A DNA stretch of 64,000 bases from Pseudomonas frederiksbergensis (GTDB lineage Bacteria; Pseudomonadota; Gammaproteobacteria; Pseudomonadales; Pseudomonadaceae): contig NZ_CP018319.1 of NCBI RefSeq assembly GCF_001952935.1, positions 1,043,501-1,107,500 on the forward strand, in the 5' to 3' direction. The stretch's first letter is position 1. Every line of letters starts with the position of its first letter. Shown here piece after piece: positions 1 through 7,466 of this stretch. A program made the position numbers and the translations under genes. A model generated the notes under the pieces. That model was not told the origin of the DNA. It saw nothing but the letters and a program-made list of their open reading frames with translations, and searched no databases.

Positions 1-3000
1 CACCTCGAAGCGAGCACTTTCGGCCCAGTCCGATTCGGTCCAGGACACATCCCGGCGGATGACCTGTTTGAACCTCACCCAGTGGCCGCCCGGCGGTAAA
101 CGCAGACGCGCCTGGCTTTGCCAGCCCTGATCGGTGACGACGATATTCCTGGCCAGCACCCGCTCGGGGTTGTACCAACTCACCAGCACCCCTTCGCCGG
201 TTTGTCCCTGGCCGGCAAACCCCACCGGGTCGCTGACCCATCGCCCCGGTGCAGGCACATCGACACTCGGCACGTACGTGCCCAGCACCACGGGCCGCTC
301 CTCTGACGGGCTTGAGTGGAATTCACCGCGCGACTGCACAGCGATCAACGAATAGTTGCCACCGGGCCGATCCAGTTCGACCGCCACCGACCAGGTGCGA
401 TCGGGGCGCACCTGCACACACCCCAGCACGGTTTGCGGCTCATCGCTGAACGCCACCGCGACCTCATCGTCCGCATAGCCGAAACCTGACACCACCGCCT
501 GCCGACCGACCTGCCCGACCGCGACCGGGGTTTCGATACTCGGCGCCGCAGGCACCACGCGAAATGCCTGATGCGCACTGTCCTTCGACAACCGCCCTTC
601 AAAGGTTTGGCGGGCCCAGAGGGTTTTATGCCCGATCTCCAGCGTCACCGGCTCGCTGCGCCAGTGACCTTCGGAATTGACCAACAAATCACGCAATAAA
701 GGCTCAGCAGAACCTTGCAGAAAGACGTCGACCCGAGCGAATGGCATGCCGGCACCGGAAATGATCGCCGTACGCGCAATCGCCCCCGCCAGGGCAGGCA
801 CCTCAATCACCGGCGGCAGCACCACTACCTCGAATACATGCACGCCACTGGGTAAGGACTCACGCGAGCCCATGATCTGCACGGCTTTAATCCGGTACTC
901 GCGAAATGCCAACCCTTCGAGCACCACAGACCAGTAGCCGTCCATCGTCAGGAAATCGCTGCTCCCAAGATCCCCACCGAACTGAGCATCCCGCAACTGC
1001 ACCCGCCCACCGGGCACACCGTCTGTGCCCTCGACCAGCAGATCACGCCCCACCTCCTCGTTGACCTCCGGTGCGGTGAACACCGGGATGGGGAGGAAGC
1101 GGTTAACCGAGAAGGGCAGGATGGTCGACGGCGAATCCTGACCGGCCGCATGCTGTGTGACCGTGAGCGTGTGGGTGATGTCGATCTCGAACGGCTCGGG
1201 ACGCGTATACGTCCAGGTGTCACCTTGCACCACGGCGGGATAGACCTTTGGATCGTCGCTGAATGTCAGATTGACCAGCGCCCCGGCCCAGCAGGTGCCC
1301 TTGAAGATGGGCGTGTATTCGTTGTCGATCATCTCTGTGATGACCGGCGGGAGCAGAACAATATTCACCTCAAGGAAAAACCAATCGGAGACGACCTGGT
1401 CCAACCGCTGGCGCAGCTTAACCTCACGTTTCAATGTCGGCCCCCAGACCTCAGACGCGCGGCTTGACCAGTGTCCACCAACCACTTCGACATCCGGTGC
1501 AGCCGTGCCGCCGTTGGGGTGATTGTACAATTCGACCGTGGCCCCGTTGTAGCCACGGCCGGAGAACGTCGGCGTGTAATTCGCCACTGTATAAGTGACC
1601 TCGGTGGGGGCCGGTACCTTCCACTCGTAGGTGAACGGGAAAGCCGTCGAAACGATCCAGCCACCGTCGCCATCAGACACTTTTTGTGTGGCCGAAAAGC
1701 TGTACAGGCCAGGCGGCCAATTCGTGGCATCCACCTGCCAGGCTTTGTTGACAACCGTCACCGGGCCCAATGAGTGCCCACCTGGCCCGCTGAGTTTGGT
1801 GATTTCAACAAGGAAAACTTTGCCATCCGCGCTGTAGCCAGAGCCCGAGAACCTCACGGTGTTGTCGGGCAATGCGGTGATGGTGACAGCCGTCAGTAGG
1901 GGTGGTCGGATTTTGAAGGCGCGATCCAGACTGCGCCCGGAAACCATGCCTCCCCGACTTTGCTCCGCCACCAGGGAGACAGCGCCGGGCTCAAGGGTCA
2001 CTCTCGCGGACCAGGTTTTGCCACTCTGAGTTACAGCACTCGAACCCACTGGTTTAGCATTTGATTGATCGACATAGATATTGACAGTGGAACCCGGTAA
2101 GTAATTGTTACCGGTCACGGTAAAGGACATATCTTGCTCGATAGCGGGGCCGGTGATGGCCGGAACACCTAACACTTTAAAAGTCAGTAAGTCCGAACGA
2201 CCCATGCCGGCCGGTCCATTCCATTGAGCTCTTACACTCAACTCACCACTTTCCAGTATTCTAACCAAATCCTCTTTTAGTCGCAGGCCCCACTGCTGGC
2301 TGGGCGGAACTTGAACTAAACTGGTAAGCATCTGCGGAGTACCGTCCGCTCTAATCACATGAACCATCACATCCCGATTGCTCTCACCCCTAAAAACAAT
2401 GTCCTTGGCGGGCACGATCTGAACAGGTTGGGGTGAAGAAATATCTATACCTCTGATTTTAAAAGGCCGGTTTAGACTATGACGCGAGGTATAACCTGAC
2501 TTCGATTGCTCAACGGCAATTGAATAATCACCATAAGGCAAGCGCTGATTGAGATCGATAGCCCATTGATTTGAATTGGCCGTGAACGTTGCACTCAGCT
2601 GATCTGTCGAGTGACTTTTCATCACCCTCAGGGTACAACCTTCACCGCCGACCCCGGTAATCCTTGGCTTGCGATCTGCTATGACTTGATTTTGAGCCGG
2701 ATAGGTAATAATAGGTTGATCACTCACGTATACGTAAACATGAGTATTTATGGAGAACGTCTCTTCATGTCGCCATTTCGCTTGATAGTGCCCATACCCT
2801 GAAGTAGCACTATAAACAGCATGGTGATTCCATTGTTGCCCCCTATACCACTCCTCTGCAAAAGTACTCATCACAACGTTGTTCACCATGTATTTCATCC
2901 AAACCTGGTGATTTTCCGCTTGCGGAATCTTAAAAACAAAGACATTCAAGCGATCGACAATCTCATTCCTACGGGGCCTATCGATTTGTAGTGGAGCAAC

Positions 3001-3150
3001 AAGAACTGATCCCGCGTCGTCAGTTGTCAGGTTGTTGGCGCCGGCTTGCGGTGCACCTTCAGTTTCAGGCTCTACAGAGTTGTCCGATTTTTCATCGGCA
3101 AAATCTTTCTCATGAGCAGCATCTGTGAAATCAACACTCTTATCTGACAT
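1..3150 (-). CDS. Large bacterial Ig-like repeat protein, C-terminus outside window
   Basis: The frame is open for all 1050 codons from the ATG at 3150 to the left edge, so the protein is at least 1050 residues and its end is not seen. A CAGGAG Shine-Dalgarno sits 7 nt before the ATG. The first ~45 residues are acidic and polar with no signal peptide or lipobox. A unique domain follows (about residues 50-140), then successive ~90-residue beta-rich modules with the Ig-like pattern 'PxIxGxG..ptaxVxvy...G.W.....lp.G.ysl.a.Q...g..S', for example near residues 340-430 and 830-1000. Such modules usually mediate adhesion or act as spacers. Lack of a Sec signal means any export would need another route. 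A LuxR-type dyad lies 87 nt upstream of the start. The exact function is not recognised. Confidence 0.75.
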   Translation of the reverse strand, partial: MSDKSVDFTDAAHEKDFADEKSDNSVEPETEGAPQAGANNLTTDDAGSVLVAPLQIDRPRRNEIVDRLNVFVFKIPQAENHQVWMKYMVNNVVMSTFAEEWYRGQQWNHHAVYSATSGYGHYQAKWRHEETFSINTHVYVYVSDQPIITYPAQNQVIADRKPRITGVGGEGCTLRVMKSHSTDQLSATFTANSNQWAIDLNQRLPYGDYSIAVEQSKSGYTSRHSLNRPFKIRGIDISSPQPVQIVPAKDIVFRGESNRDVMVHVIRADGTPQMLTSLVQVPPSQQWGLRLKEDLVRILESGELSVRAQWNGPAGMGRSDLLTFKVLGVPAITGPAIEQDMSFTVTGNNYLPGSTVNIYVDQSNAKPVGSSAVTQSGKTWSARVTLEPGAVSLVAEQSRGGMVSGRSLDRAFKIRPPLLTAVTITALPDNTVRFSGSGYSADGKVFLVEITKLSGPGGHSLGPVTVVNKAWQVDATNWPPGLYSFSATQKVSDGDGGWIVSTAFPFTYEWKVPAPTEVTYTVANYTPTFSGRGYNGATVELYNHPNGGTAAPDVEVVGGHWSSRASEVWGPTLKREVKLRQRLDQVVSDWFFLEVNIVLLPPVITEMIDNEYTPIFKGTCWAGALVNLTFSDDPKVYPAVVQGDTWTYTRPEPFEIDITHTLTVTQHAAGQDSPSTILPFSVNRFLPIPVFTAPEVNEEVGRDLLVEGTDGVPGGRVQLRDAQFGGDLGSSDFLTMDGYWSVVLEGLAFREYRIKAVQIMGSRESLPSGVHVFEVVVLPPVIEVPALAGAIARTAIISGAGMPFARVDVFLQGSAEPLLRDLLVNSEGHWRSEPVTLEIGHKTLWARQTFEGRLSKDSAHQAFRVVPAAPSIETPVAVGQVGRQAVVSGFGYADDEVAVAFSDEPQTVLGCVQVRPDRTWSVAVELDRPGGNYSLIAVQSRGEFHSSPSEERPVVLGTYVPSVDVPAPGRWVSDPVGFAGQGQTGEGVLVSWYNPERVLARNIVVTDQGWQSQARLRLPPGGHWVRFKQVIRRDVSWTESDWAESARFEV

Positions 3151-3237
3151 GATCCAACTCCTGTATTTGGACGAAAATTCGGTTTGTCGCAACTTGACCT
3201 GCTGCTTTCTTTTACATCGATCGGCGGGCGAGCGACT

Positions 3238-3257
3238 ACCTGTCATATCTGACAGTT
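3238..3257 (-). promoter_or_regulatory. LuxR-type box upstream of large Ig-like gene
   Basis: Read toward the gene this is AACTGTCAGATATGACAGGT. Arms CTGTCA and TGACAG are separated by 4 nt and fit the 20-bp las/rhl/lux-box form NNCT-N12-AGNN. There are 87 nt between the box and the ATG at 3150, the same distance as for the box upstream of tcB (12409-12428). Binding by a LuxR-family activator is inferred from the pattern alone. Confidence 0.5.
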
Positions 3258-3404
3258 CCGACGAGCGGCCACCCTCTACCCCGTCACTTTTCCTAATGTT
3301 TTCAATCCTTCAGTCCCCGGCTACAGCGTCTTGCGCATTTGCCTACAGATCCGCCAGAATCCGCCGGCTTGTGCGCCTTGGTATTGCCCCGTAACTTGAC
3401 CCGC

Positions 3405-3598
3405 GTCGCTGCCAATCAGCGATCGGGTTTAGTCGCCCGGCGGTTCGATACGATGTGCATAAGCGTCATCCAGTCGGGTATTCCCTATCCCCGCACTTGA
3501 TGGTGGCTGTACGCAGGGCGCCTTCGGGCGCGCCGGATTTCGTATCTCCGCCGGTCGACTAACCTGCGTCCAGCCGCCACCCTAATTCGTTTAGTCGC
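3405..3598 (+). ncRNA. DUF6124 leader, copy 1: three-way junction with 7-nt linker complementary to two flanking repeats
   Basis: Order along the strand: (1) small hairpin TCGCTG/CAGCGA (3406-3422) within the conserved 13-mer TCAGCGATCGGGT (3416-3428); (2) direct repeat TTAGTCG (3429-3435); (3) outer stem, 5' strand GGTGGCTG (3502-3509) and ACGCAGG (3511-3517), 3' strand CCTGCGT (3563-3569) and CAGCCGCCACC (3571-3581); (4) inner hairpin GCGCC-TTCG-GGCGC (3518-3531), a UNCG-type tetraloop; (5) second hairpin closed by CCGG (3533-3536) with CCGG (3551-3554); (6) linker CGACTAA (3556-3562), exactly 7 nt between hairpin and outer strand; (7) direct repeat TTAGTCG (3591-3597). The linker is the reverse complement of both repeats. 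The DUF6124 ATG follows 34 nt later. It could act as RNA (alternative pairing near the ribosome site) or as folded single-stranded DNA. Confidence 0.7.
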
Positions 3599-3631
3599 GA
3601 GACGGTGGTGGCTCCATTACGGAGATCGACT

Positions 3632-4003
3632 ATGTTCAAGGCAACACCCAATCCCCCCGAAACCGACCCGGTTTCCCCCTATTCCACCCTCGATTCAAAA
3701 AAGCTCAACGCCGCCGCCAACAAGGCGCTGGACCATTACCTCAAACCCCACATCAACCGCCTCCGTTCATCCCAGGACCGTGCCATGGAAATGTTCACCG
3801 TCGTCCCCGATGCAAACCCCGAAGCCCTGACCATCCAGACCTACGAGACCTTTTCCTCGGTCAGCATTCTGCTGCTCGACCTGGCCGAAAGCCTGGAGGA
3901 CAAGCCGCGACATCTGGCGATGGCGATTTATCAGTTGAGTGAGTTGGGGTTGATGCTGGTGGAGCGGTCGCTGGCGAACGAGGCGGCGATCAAGGTGACC
4001 TGA
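3632..4003 (+). CDS. DUF6124 (formerly DUF3077) family protein
   Basis: A 123-residue protein starting at the ATG at 3632, with GGAG centred about 10 nt upstream. It has the family layout: a proline-rich N-terminus (MFKATPNPPETDPVSPY), a helix around 'LNAAANKALDHYLKP' (residues ~30-45), then a conserved helical bundle (residues ~70-118) whose 'ETFSSVSILLLDLAESLE' aligns with the 'ESLASANVLASDFATNLS' segment of the second family member at 49436. There is no signal peptide or membrane segment. Function is unknown; the family is common and often multicopy in Pseudomonas. The gene sits alone behind the structured leader at 3405-3598. The nearest genes are convergent or divergent, so it is probably its own transcription unit. 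Confidence 0.8.
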   Translation: MFKATPNPPETDPVSPYSTLDSKKLNAAANKALDHYLKPHINRLRSSQDRAMEMFTVVPDANPEALTIQTYETFSSVSILLLDLAESLEDKPRHLAMAIYQLSELGLMLVERSLANEAAIKVT

Positions 4004-4029
4004 GCTTAAATATCAGGCGCCTGCGCTAA

Positions 4030-4126
4030 CGCCTTCGCGGGCAAGCCCGCTCCCACAGGTTCGGTGGTGTACGCCAATATTTTGTTCGACGCGATCACTG
4101 TGGGAGCGGGCTTGCCCGCGAAGGCG
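4030..4126. repeat. REP pair (GGGAGCGGGCTTGC family)
   Basis: Two inverted copies of the cgcgggcaagcccgctcccaca motif, with arms about 35 nt long and a ~30-nt centre, lie between convergent genes. This is the usual Pseudomonas BIME/REP arrangement and could end transcription from both sides. Confidence 0.85.
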
Positions 4127-4148
4127 CCAGTACAGGCACCGCAGGGCA

Positions 4149-4508
4149 TCACGCAGAAGCAGGCAGCGGCTGAAAACTGAAATATTGCTTCAAGGCGCTG
4201 ACCAGTTGCCCATACTCCGGCGGTGCCCGTTGCAGGCTGAACCCGGCGTCGTAATGGTGAGGGGTCGTGTCTTCATGGCACCACAAACAACACCCCTGAA
4301 GATCGATGACCTGCATGCAGCCATCGCTGTCGGGGATTTTCAGGCGCAAATCGAAATCGGCGCCGATCATCATCGGCAGTTGGCTGATCAGCATCAGCCC
4401 GTCTTCGGACACGTTGCCCAGAAAGCCGATGGGTTTGTCGGTGACGCTGTTGAACACTCTTAGAAAATACGGCAGTTGATGCCGCTCGATCCGGCGGTCA
4501 GTAAACAT
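4149..4508 (-). CDS. PilZ domain c-di-GMP-binding protein
   Basis: A 119-residue single-domain PilZ protein. The c-di-GMP contacts are present: RxxxR in 'RRIER' (about residues 4-8) and the [D/N]xSxxG loop 'NVSEDG' (about residues 31-36). It should therefore bind c-di-GMP and act as a small effector; its target is not visible. The ATG at 4508 places the RxxxR motif close to the N-terminus as in the family. A GTG at 4547 in the same frame would add 13 residues without homology, and neither start has a strong Shine-Dalgarno. It is flanked by a REP pair and by the divergently spaced TPR lipoprotein gene, so no operon partner is evident. Confidence 0.8.
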   Translation of the reverse strand: MFTDRRIERHQLPYFLRVFNSVTDKPIGFLGNVSEDGLMLISQLPMMIGADFDLRLKIPDSDGCMQVIDLQGCCLWCHEDTTPHHYDAGFSLQRAPPEYGQLVSALKQYFSFQPLPASA

Positions 4509-4749
4509 GCGCAAATGGCCCAGCAAGGCTCTTAAGCAGAGCCGCACTAATGCTTCGGAACGGGCCTGCTTCTCTTATATAGAAGCATGGGCGCGCTCTC
4601 CCCGATCCCGGTGCGACAGTCAATAACGCCGCTGCCGCTTACGCCTGCCGATCACAGGTGTTGCGTCGATCAGAGGCAAGGCTCTAAACCGATCTATTCG
4701 ACTATAGCTCACCACCGCCGGTGAGCCAGCCTTTGAACGATCAGGACCA

Positions 4750-5136
4750 TCAGAACCGCGTCGGGCGCACGACCGCAGTCGCGCTGCGCAGCGGATAGTG
4801 GCCCAGCGACTGCAAGGTTTCCAGGCGTGCGCGGGCACGGTAGGCGTACTCACTTTGCGGGTACGCGGCGATGATGAACTGGTAGGTTTGCGCCGCATCG
4901 ACAAAAAGTTTCTGCCGTTCCAGGCACAAGCCGCGCATCATCGATGCTTCCGGCCACACGTAAGGCCGCGCTCGGCTGGCGCGTTCGACTTTGGACAGTT
5001 CGAGCATTACCTGCTCGCAATTGCCGCGGTCGTAGGCGCTGTAAGCGTTATTCAAATGATGGTTCATCGACCAACGGGTGCAGCCCGTGACGCTGAGGGC
5101 ACTGATGGCAAGGGCGGCAATGAGCACGAATCGCAT
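4750..5136 (-). CDS. TPR-type lipoprotein
   Basis: A 128-residue protein with a lipoprotein signal peptide: MRF, a hydrophobic stretch, then lipobox SVTGC with the acylated Cys at residue 19. Residues ~27-110 form two to three TPR-like helical pairs ('AYSAYDRGNCEQVMLELSKVE', 'RGLCLERQKLFVDAAQTYQFI', 'YPQSEYAYRARARLETL'), resembling the YbgF/BamD tetratricopeptide style. It is probably a periplasmic-face lipoprotein adaptor; the partner is unknown. The start is supported by GAGAACCCCC immediately upstream, a moderate Shine-Dalgarno. About 170 nt to the small Ig-like gene hold nothing recognisable. Confidence 0.75.
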   Translation of the reverse strand: MRFVLIAALAISALSVTGCTRWSMNHHLNNAYSAYDRGNCEQVMLELSKVERASRARPYVWPEASMMRGLCLERQKLFVDAAQTYQFIIAAYPQSEYAYRARARLETLQSLGHYPLRSATAVVRPTRF

Positions 5137-5305
5137 GGGGGTTCTCCTGTCTTGAGCTCTGTATCGACCCGTTGGCGAAAATCTTCAATGATCGGGTGCT
5201 GGCAGCATAAGACAGGGAGTAACGAATCACCCGCTTCGGAGTATTGGAAAAACCAACTGAGCCGCCAAGGCTCAGTGGGCTTGCAAATGAACGAAGACGT
5301 TCCGG

Positions 5306-5596
5306 TCATTTGACCGTGAATTTTCGATGTGGCGACGCAGGCGAAGTATTTTGGTTAAGGGTCTGGAATGCCGAAACCGTAATCAACCCCTCCAGGTTTT
5401 CATTAGCAGTACCTGCCCAGGTACCGTCCGCCAATACGAGGGTTGTCAATACCAAATGCTGGTCTTCTACCTTTGTAATCTGAACGGTGGCACCTGGAAC
5501 GCCGGCCCCCTTGAATCTGACTTGGTTTTCTACTCTAGCGCCCTCACTCGGTTCATCAATTTTCGGCGCCTTCAGTTCCTGAGTACTTGTAGCCAT
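5306..5596 (-). CDS. Small Ig-like domain protein
   Basis: A 96-residue protein made of one bacterial Ig-like module (residues ~12-96): 'APKIDEPSEGARVENQVRFKG' opening, 'GVPGATVQITKV' and 'ADGTWAGTA' strands. It resembles single modules of the large protein encoded at 1-3150. There is no signal peptide. The ATG at 5596 has AAGGAG 8 nt upstream, which favours it over an in-frame upstream start at 5659. A LuxR-type dyad lies 73 nt upstream of the ATG. Function is unknown; similarity in fold and in upstream dyad to the large Ig-like gene suggests a shared role. Confidence 0.7.
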   Translation of the reverse strand: MATSTQELKAPKIDEPSEGARVENQVRFKGAGVPGATVQITKVEDQHLVLTTLVLADGTWAGTANENLEGLITVSAFQTLNQNTSPASPHRKFTVK

Positions 5597-5669
5597 GTTG
5601 TCATCTCCTTGACTCGTCACCATTTGACGAGGCTCCAGCGCATTCAACCCCGCGCTCAAGCGCCCGCCT

Positions 5670-5689
5670 ACCTGTTAGAACTAACAGTG
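5670..5689 (-). promoter_or_regulatory. LuxR-type box upstream of small Ig-like gene
   Basis: Read toward the Ig-like gene: CACTGTTAGTTCTAACAGGT. Perfect 7-bp arms (CTGTTAG/CTAACAG) fit NNCT-N12-AGNN and match the other two dyads except for a symmetric C-to-T/G-to-A change in both arms. There are 73 nt to the ATG at 5596. It could also act on pykA, which is transcribed the other way from 5842. Confidence 0.45.
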
Positions 5690-5737
5690 CCGACAAACGG
5701 TAGGTCTATTGAATCGGTGCGGCTGAAAACTTTCGGG

Positions 5738-5784
5738 ATTGTTCGTTTCAAGAAACAAACGAATAAGTAGTGCAAACGAACAAT
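5738..5784. promoter_or_regulatory. Inverted repeat with TTCGTTT half-sites upstream of pykA
   Basis: An 11-bp perfect inverted repeat, ATTGTTCGTTT (5738-5748) and AAACGAACAAT (5774-5784), with a third half-site AAACGAA (5757-5763) inside. Repeated TTCGTTT half-sites are typical of DeoR/GlpR-family operators, but the regulator is not in the window and assignment is inferred. It sits 57-104 nt before the pykA ATG. Confidence 0.5.
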
Positions 5785-5841
5785 GACTACAACCAGAGAC
5801 CATAGTAGCCTCACCCAGCGCTTGAACTCAGGAGTCTATGC

Positions 5842-7293
5842 ATGTCCGTCCGTCGCACCAAAATCGTCGCTACCCTTGGCCCGGCCAGTAACTCGCCGGA
5901 AGTTCTCGAACAGCTGATTCTGGCTGGCCTGGACGTCGCCCGCCTGAACTTCTCCCACGGCACCCCCGACGAGCACAAGGCTCGCGCGAAGCTGGTGCGA
6001 GACCTCGCTGCCAAGCACGGCCGCTTCGTCGCCCTGCTGGGTGACCTGCAAGGCCCGAAAATCCGTATCGCCAAATTCGCCAACAAGAAGATCGAGCTGA
6101 AGATCGGTGATCAATTCACCTTCTCCACCAGCCATCCTCTGACCGAAGGCACCCAGACCGTCGTCGGCATCGACTACCCGGACCTGGTTAAAGACTGCGG
6201 TGTGGGCGACGAGCTGCTGCTCGACGACGGCCGTGTGGTGATGCGCGTTGATACCGCCAATGCCACCGAACTGAATTGCACCGTACTGATCGGCGGCCCG
6301 CTGTCCGACCATAAAGGCATCAACCGTCGCGGTGGCGGCCTGACCGCTCCGGCCCTGACTGAAAAAGACAAGGCCGATATCAAGCTCGCTGCCGAGATGC
6401 AGGTCGACTACCTCGCCGTGTCCTTCCCGCGTGACGCCGCCGACATGGAATACGCCCGTCAACTGCGCGACGAAGCCGGCGGTACCGCCTGGCTGGTGGC
6501 GAAGATCGAACGCGCCGAAGCCGTGGCCGACGACGAAACCCTCGACGCCCTGATCAAAGCCTCCGACGCCGTCATGGTGGCCCGTGGTGACCTGGGCGTG
6601 GAAATCGGCGACGCCGAGCTGGTGGGCATTCAGAAGAAAATCATTCTGCACGCACGCCGCCACAACAAGGCTGTGATCGTGGCGACCCAGATGATGGAGT
6701 CGATGATCCAGAACCCGATGCCGACCCGCGCCGAAGTGTCCGACGTAGCCAACGCCGTGCTGGACTACACCGACGCCGTGATGCTCTCGGCTGAAAGTGC
6801 TGCCGGCCTGTACCCGCTGGAAGCGGTGCAAGCCATGGCGCGCATCTGCATCGGCGCTGAAAAGCACCCGACCAGCAAGACCTCCAGCCACCGCATCGGC
6901 AAGGTCTTCGAAAGCTGCGACCAGAGCATCGCCTTGGCGGCCATGTACACCGCCAACCACTTCCCGGGCGTTAAAGCGATCATCGCCCTGACCGAAAGTG
7001 GCTACACGCCGTTGATCATGTCGCGCATCCGTTCCTCGATCCCGATCTACGCGTTCTCCCCGCACCGCGAAACCCAGGCTCGGGCTGCCATGTTCCGTGG
7101 CGTCTACACCGTGCCGTTCGACCCGGCATCGCTGCCGCCTGAGCAAGTCAGCCAGGCCGCGATCGACGAGTTGCTCAAGTTGGGTGTGGTCGAGAAAGGC
7201 GACTGGGTCATCCTGACCAAGGGCGACAGCTACCACACCATCGGCGGCACCAACGGGATGAAAATCCTGCACGTTGGCGACAAGATGGTCTGA
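5842..7293 (+). CDS. pykA: Pyruvate kinase
   Basis: A 483-residue pyruvate kinase, full family length, converting phosphoenolpyruvate and ADP to pyruvate and ATP. It opens with 'RRTKIVATLGPASNS', has the substrate-loop 'LARLNFSHG', the catalytic-lysine signature 'LVAKIERAEAV' and the 'MVARGDLGVEIG' Mg/PEP-binding segment, then the C-terminal allosteric domain. CAGGAG precedes the ATG by 7 nt. In P. aeruginosa the corresponding PykA lies next to the same enoyl-CoA hydratase, reductase, cyclase and fumarase, which supports the pykA rather than pykF assignment. A rho-independent terminator follows at 7314-7347. Confidence 0.95.
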   Translation: MSVRRTKIVATLGPASNSPEVLEQLILAGLDVARLNFSHGTPDEHKARAKLVRDLAAKHGRFVALLGDLQGPKIRIAKFANKKIELKIGDQFTFSTSHPLTEGTQTVVGIDYPDLVKDCGVGDELLLDDGRVVMRVDTANATELNCTVLIGGPLSDHKGINRRGGGLTAPALTEKDKADIKLAAEMQVDYLAVSFPRDAADMEYARQLRDEAGGTAWLVAKIERAEAVADDETLDALIKASDAVMVARGDLGVEIGDAELVGIQKKIILHARRHNKAVIVATQMMESMIQNPMPTRAEVSDVANAVLDYTDAVMLSAESAAGLYPLEAVQAMARICIGAEKHPTSKTSSHRIGKVFESCDQSIALAAMYTANHFPGVKAIIALTESGYTPLIMSRIRSSIPIYAFSPHRETQARAAMFRGVYTVPFDPASLPPEQVSQAAIDELLKLGVVEKGDWVILTKGDSYHTIGGTNGMKILHVGDKMV

Positions 7294-7313
7294 GTGACCG
7301 GTTGCTGAAAAAC

Positions 7314-7347
7314 AAAAGCCCTGCCATGTGAATGGCGGGGCTTTTTG
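7314..7347 (+). terminator. Rho-independent terminator of pykA
   Basis: AAGCCCTGCC and GGCGGGGCTT pair around an 8-nt loop, followed by a T run, 20 nt after the pykA stop. Confidence 0.8.
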
Positions 7348-7357
7348 GTTTCCCTAT

Positions 7358-7464
7358 GATCGTTCCCACGCTCCGCGTGGGAATGCAGCCCGGGACGCTC
7401 TGCGTCCCAAAGCCGAACGCGGAGCGTCCGTTGAGGCATTCCCACGCGGAGCGTGGGAACGATC
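7358..7464. repeat. GATCGTTCCCACGCTC palindromic element
   Basis: A ~107-bp element with termini GATCGTTCCCACGCTCCGCG and its inverse, enclosing smaller GGGACGCT/AGCGTCC inverted repeats. It is one of seven loci of the same family in this window (also 23051, 36049, 38688, 42964, 54131, 62414). All lie between genes, many just after stop codons. Confidence 0.85.
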
Positions 7465-7466
7465 GG

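Noticed and set aside
3405..3598. Integron attC site
   Set aside because: Folded shape is suggestive, but no GTTRRRY/RYYYAAC core pair is present and there is no integrase. The 7-mers differ between copies, unlike attC core sites.
4030..4126. REP pairs as evidence of a nearby RAYT transposase
   Set aside because: No Y1/REP-associated tyrosine transposase is encoded in the window. REPs are genome-wide in this genus.
5836..7272. Long open frame (478 codons) antisense to pykA
   Set aside because: It mirrors the pyruvate kinase codon pattern, is His/Gly-rich without any domain, and is a GC-skew shadow.
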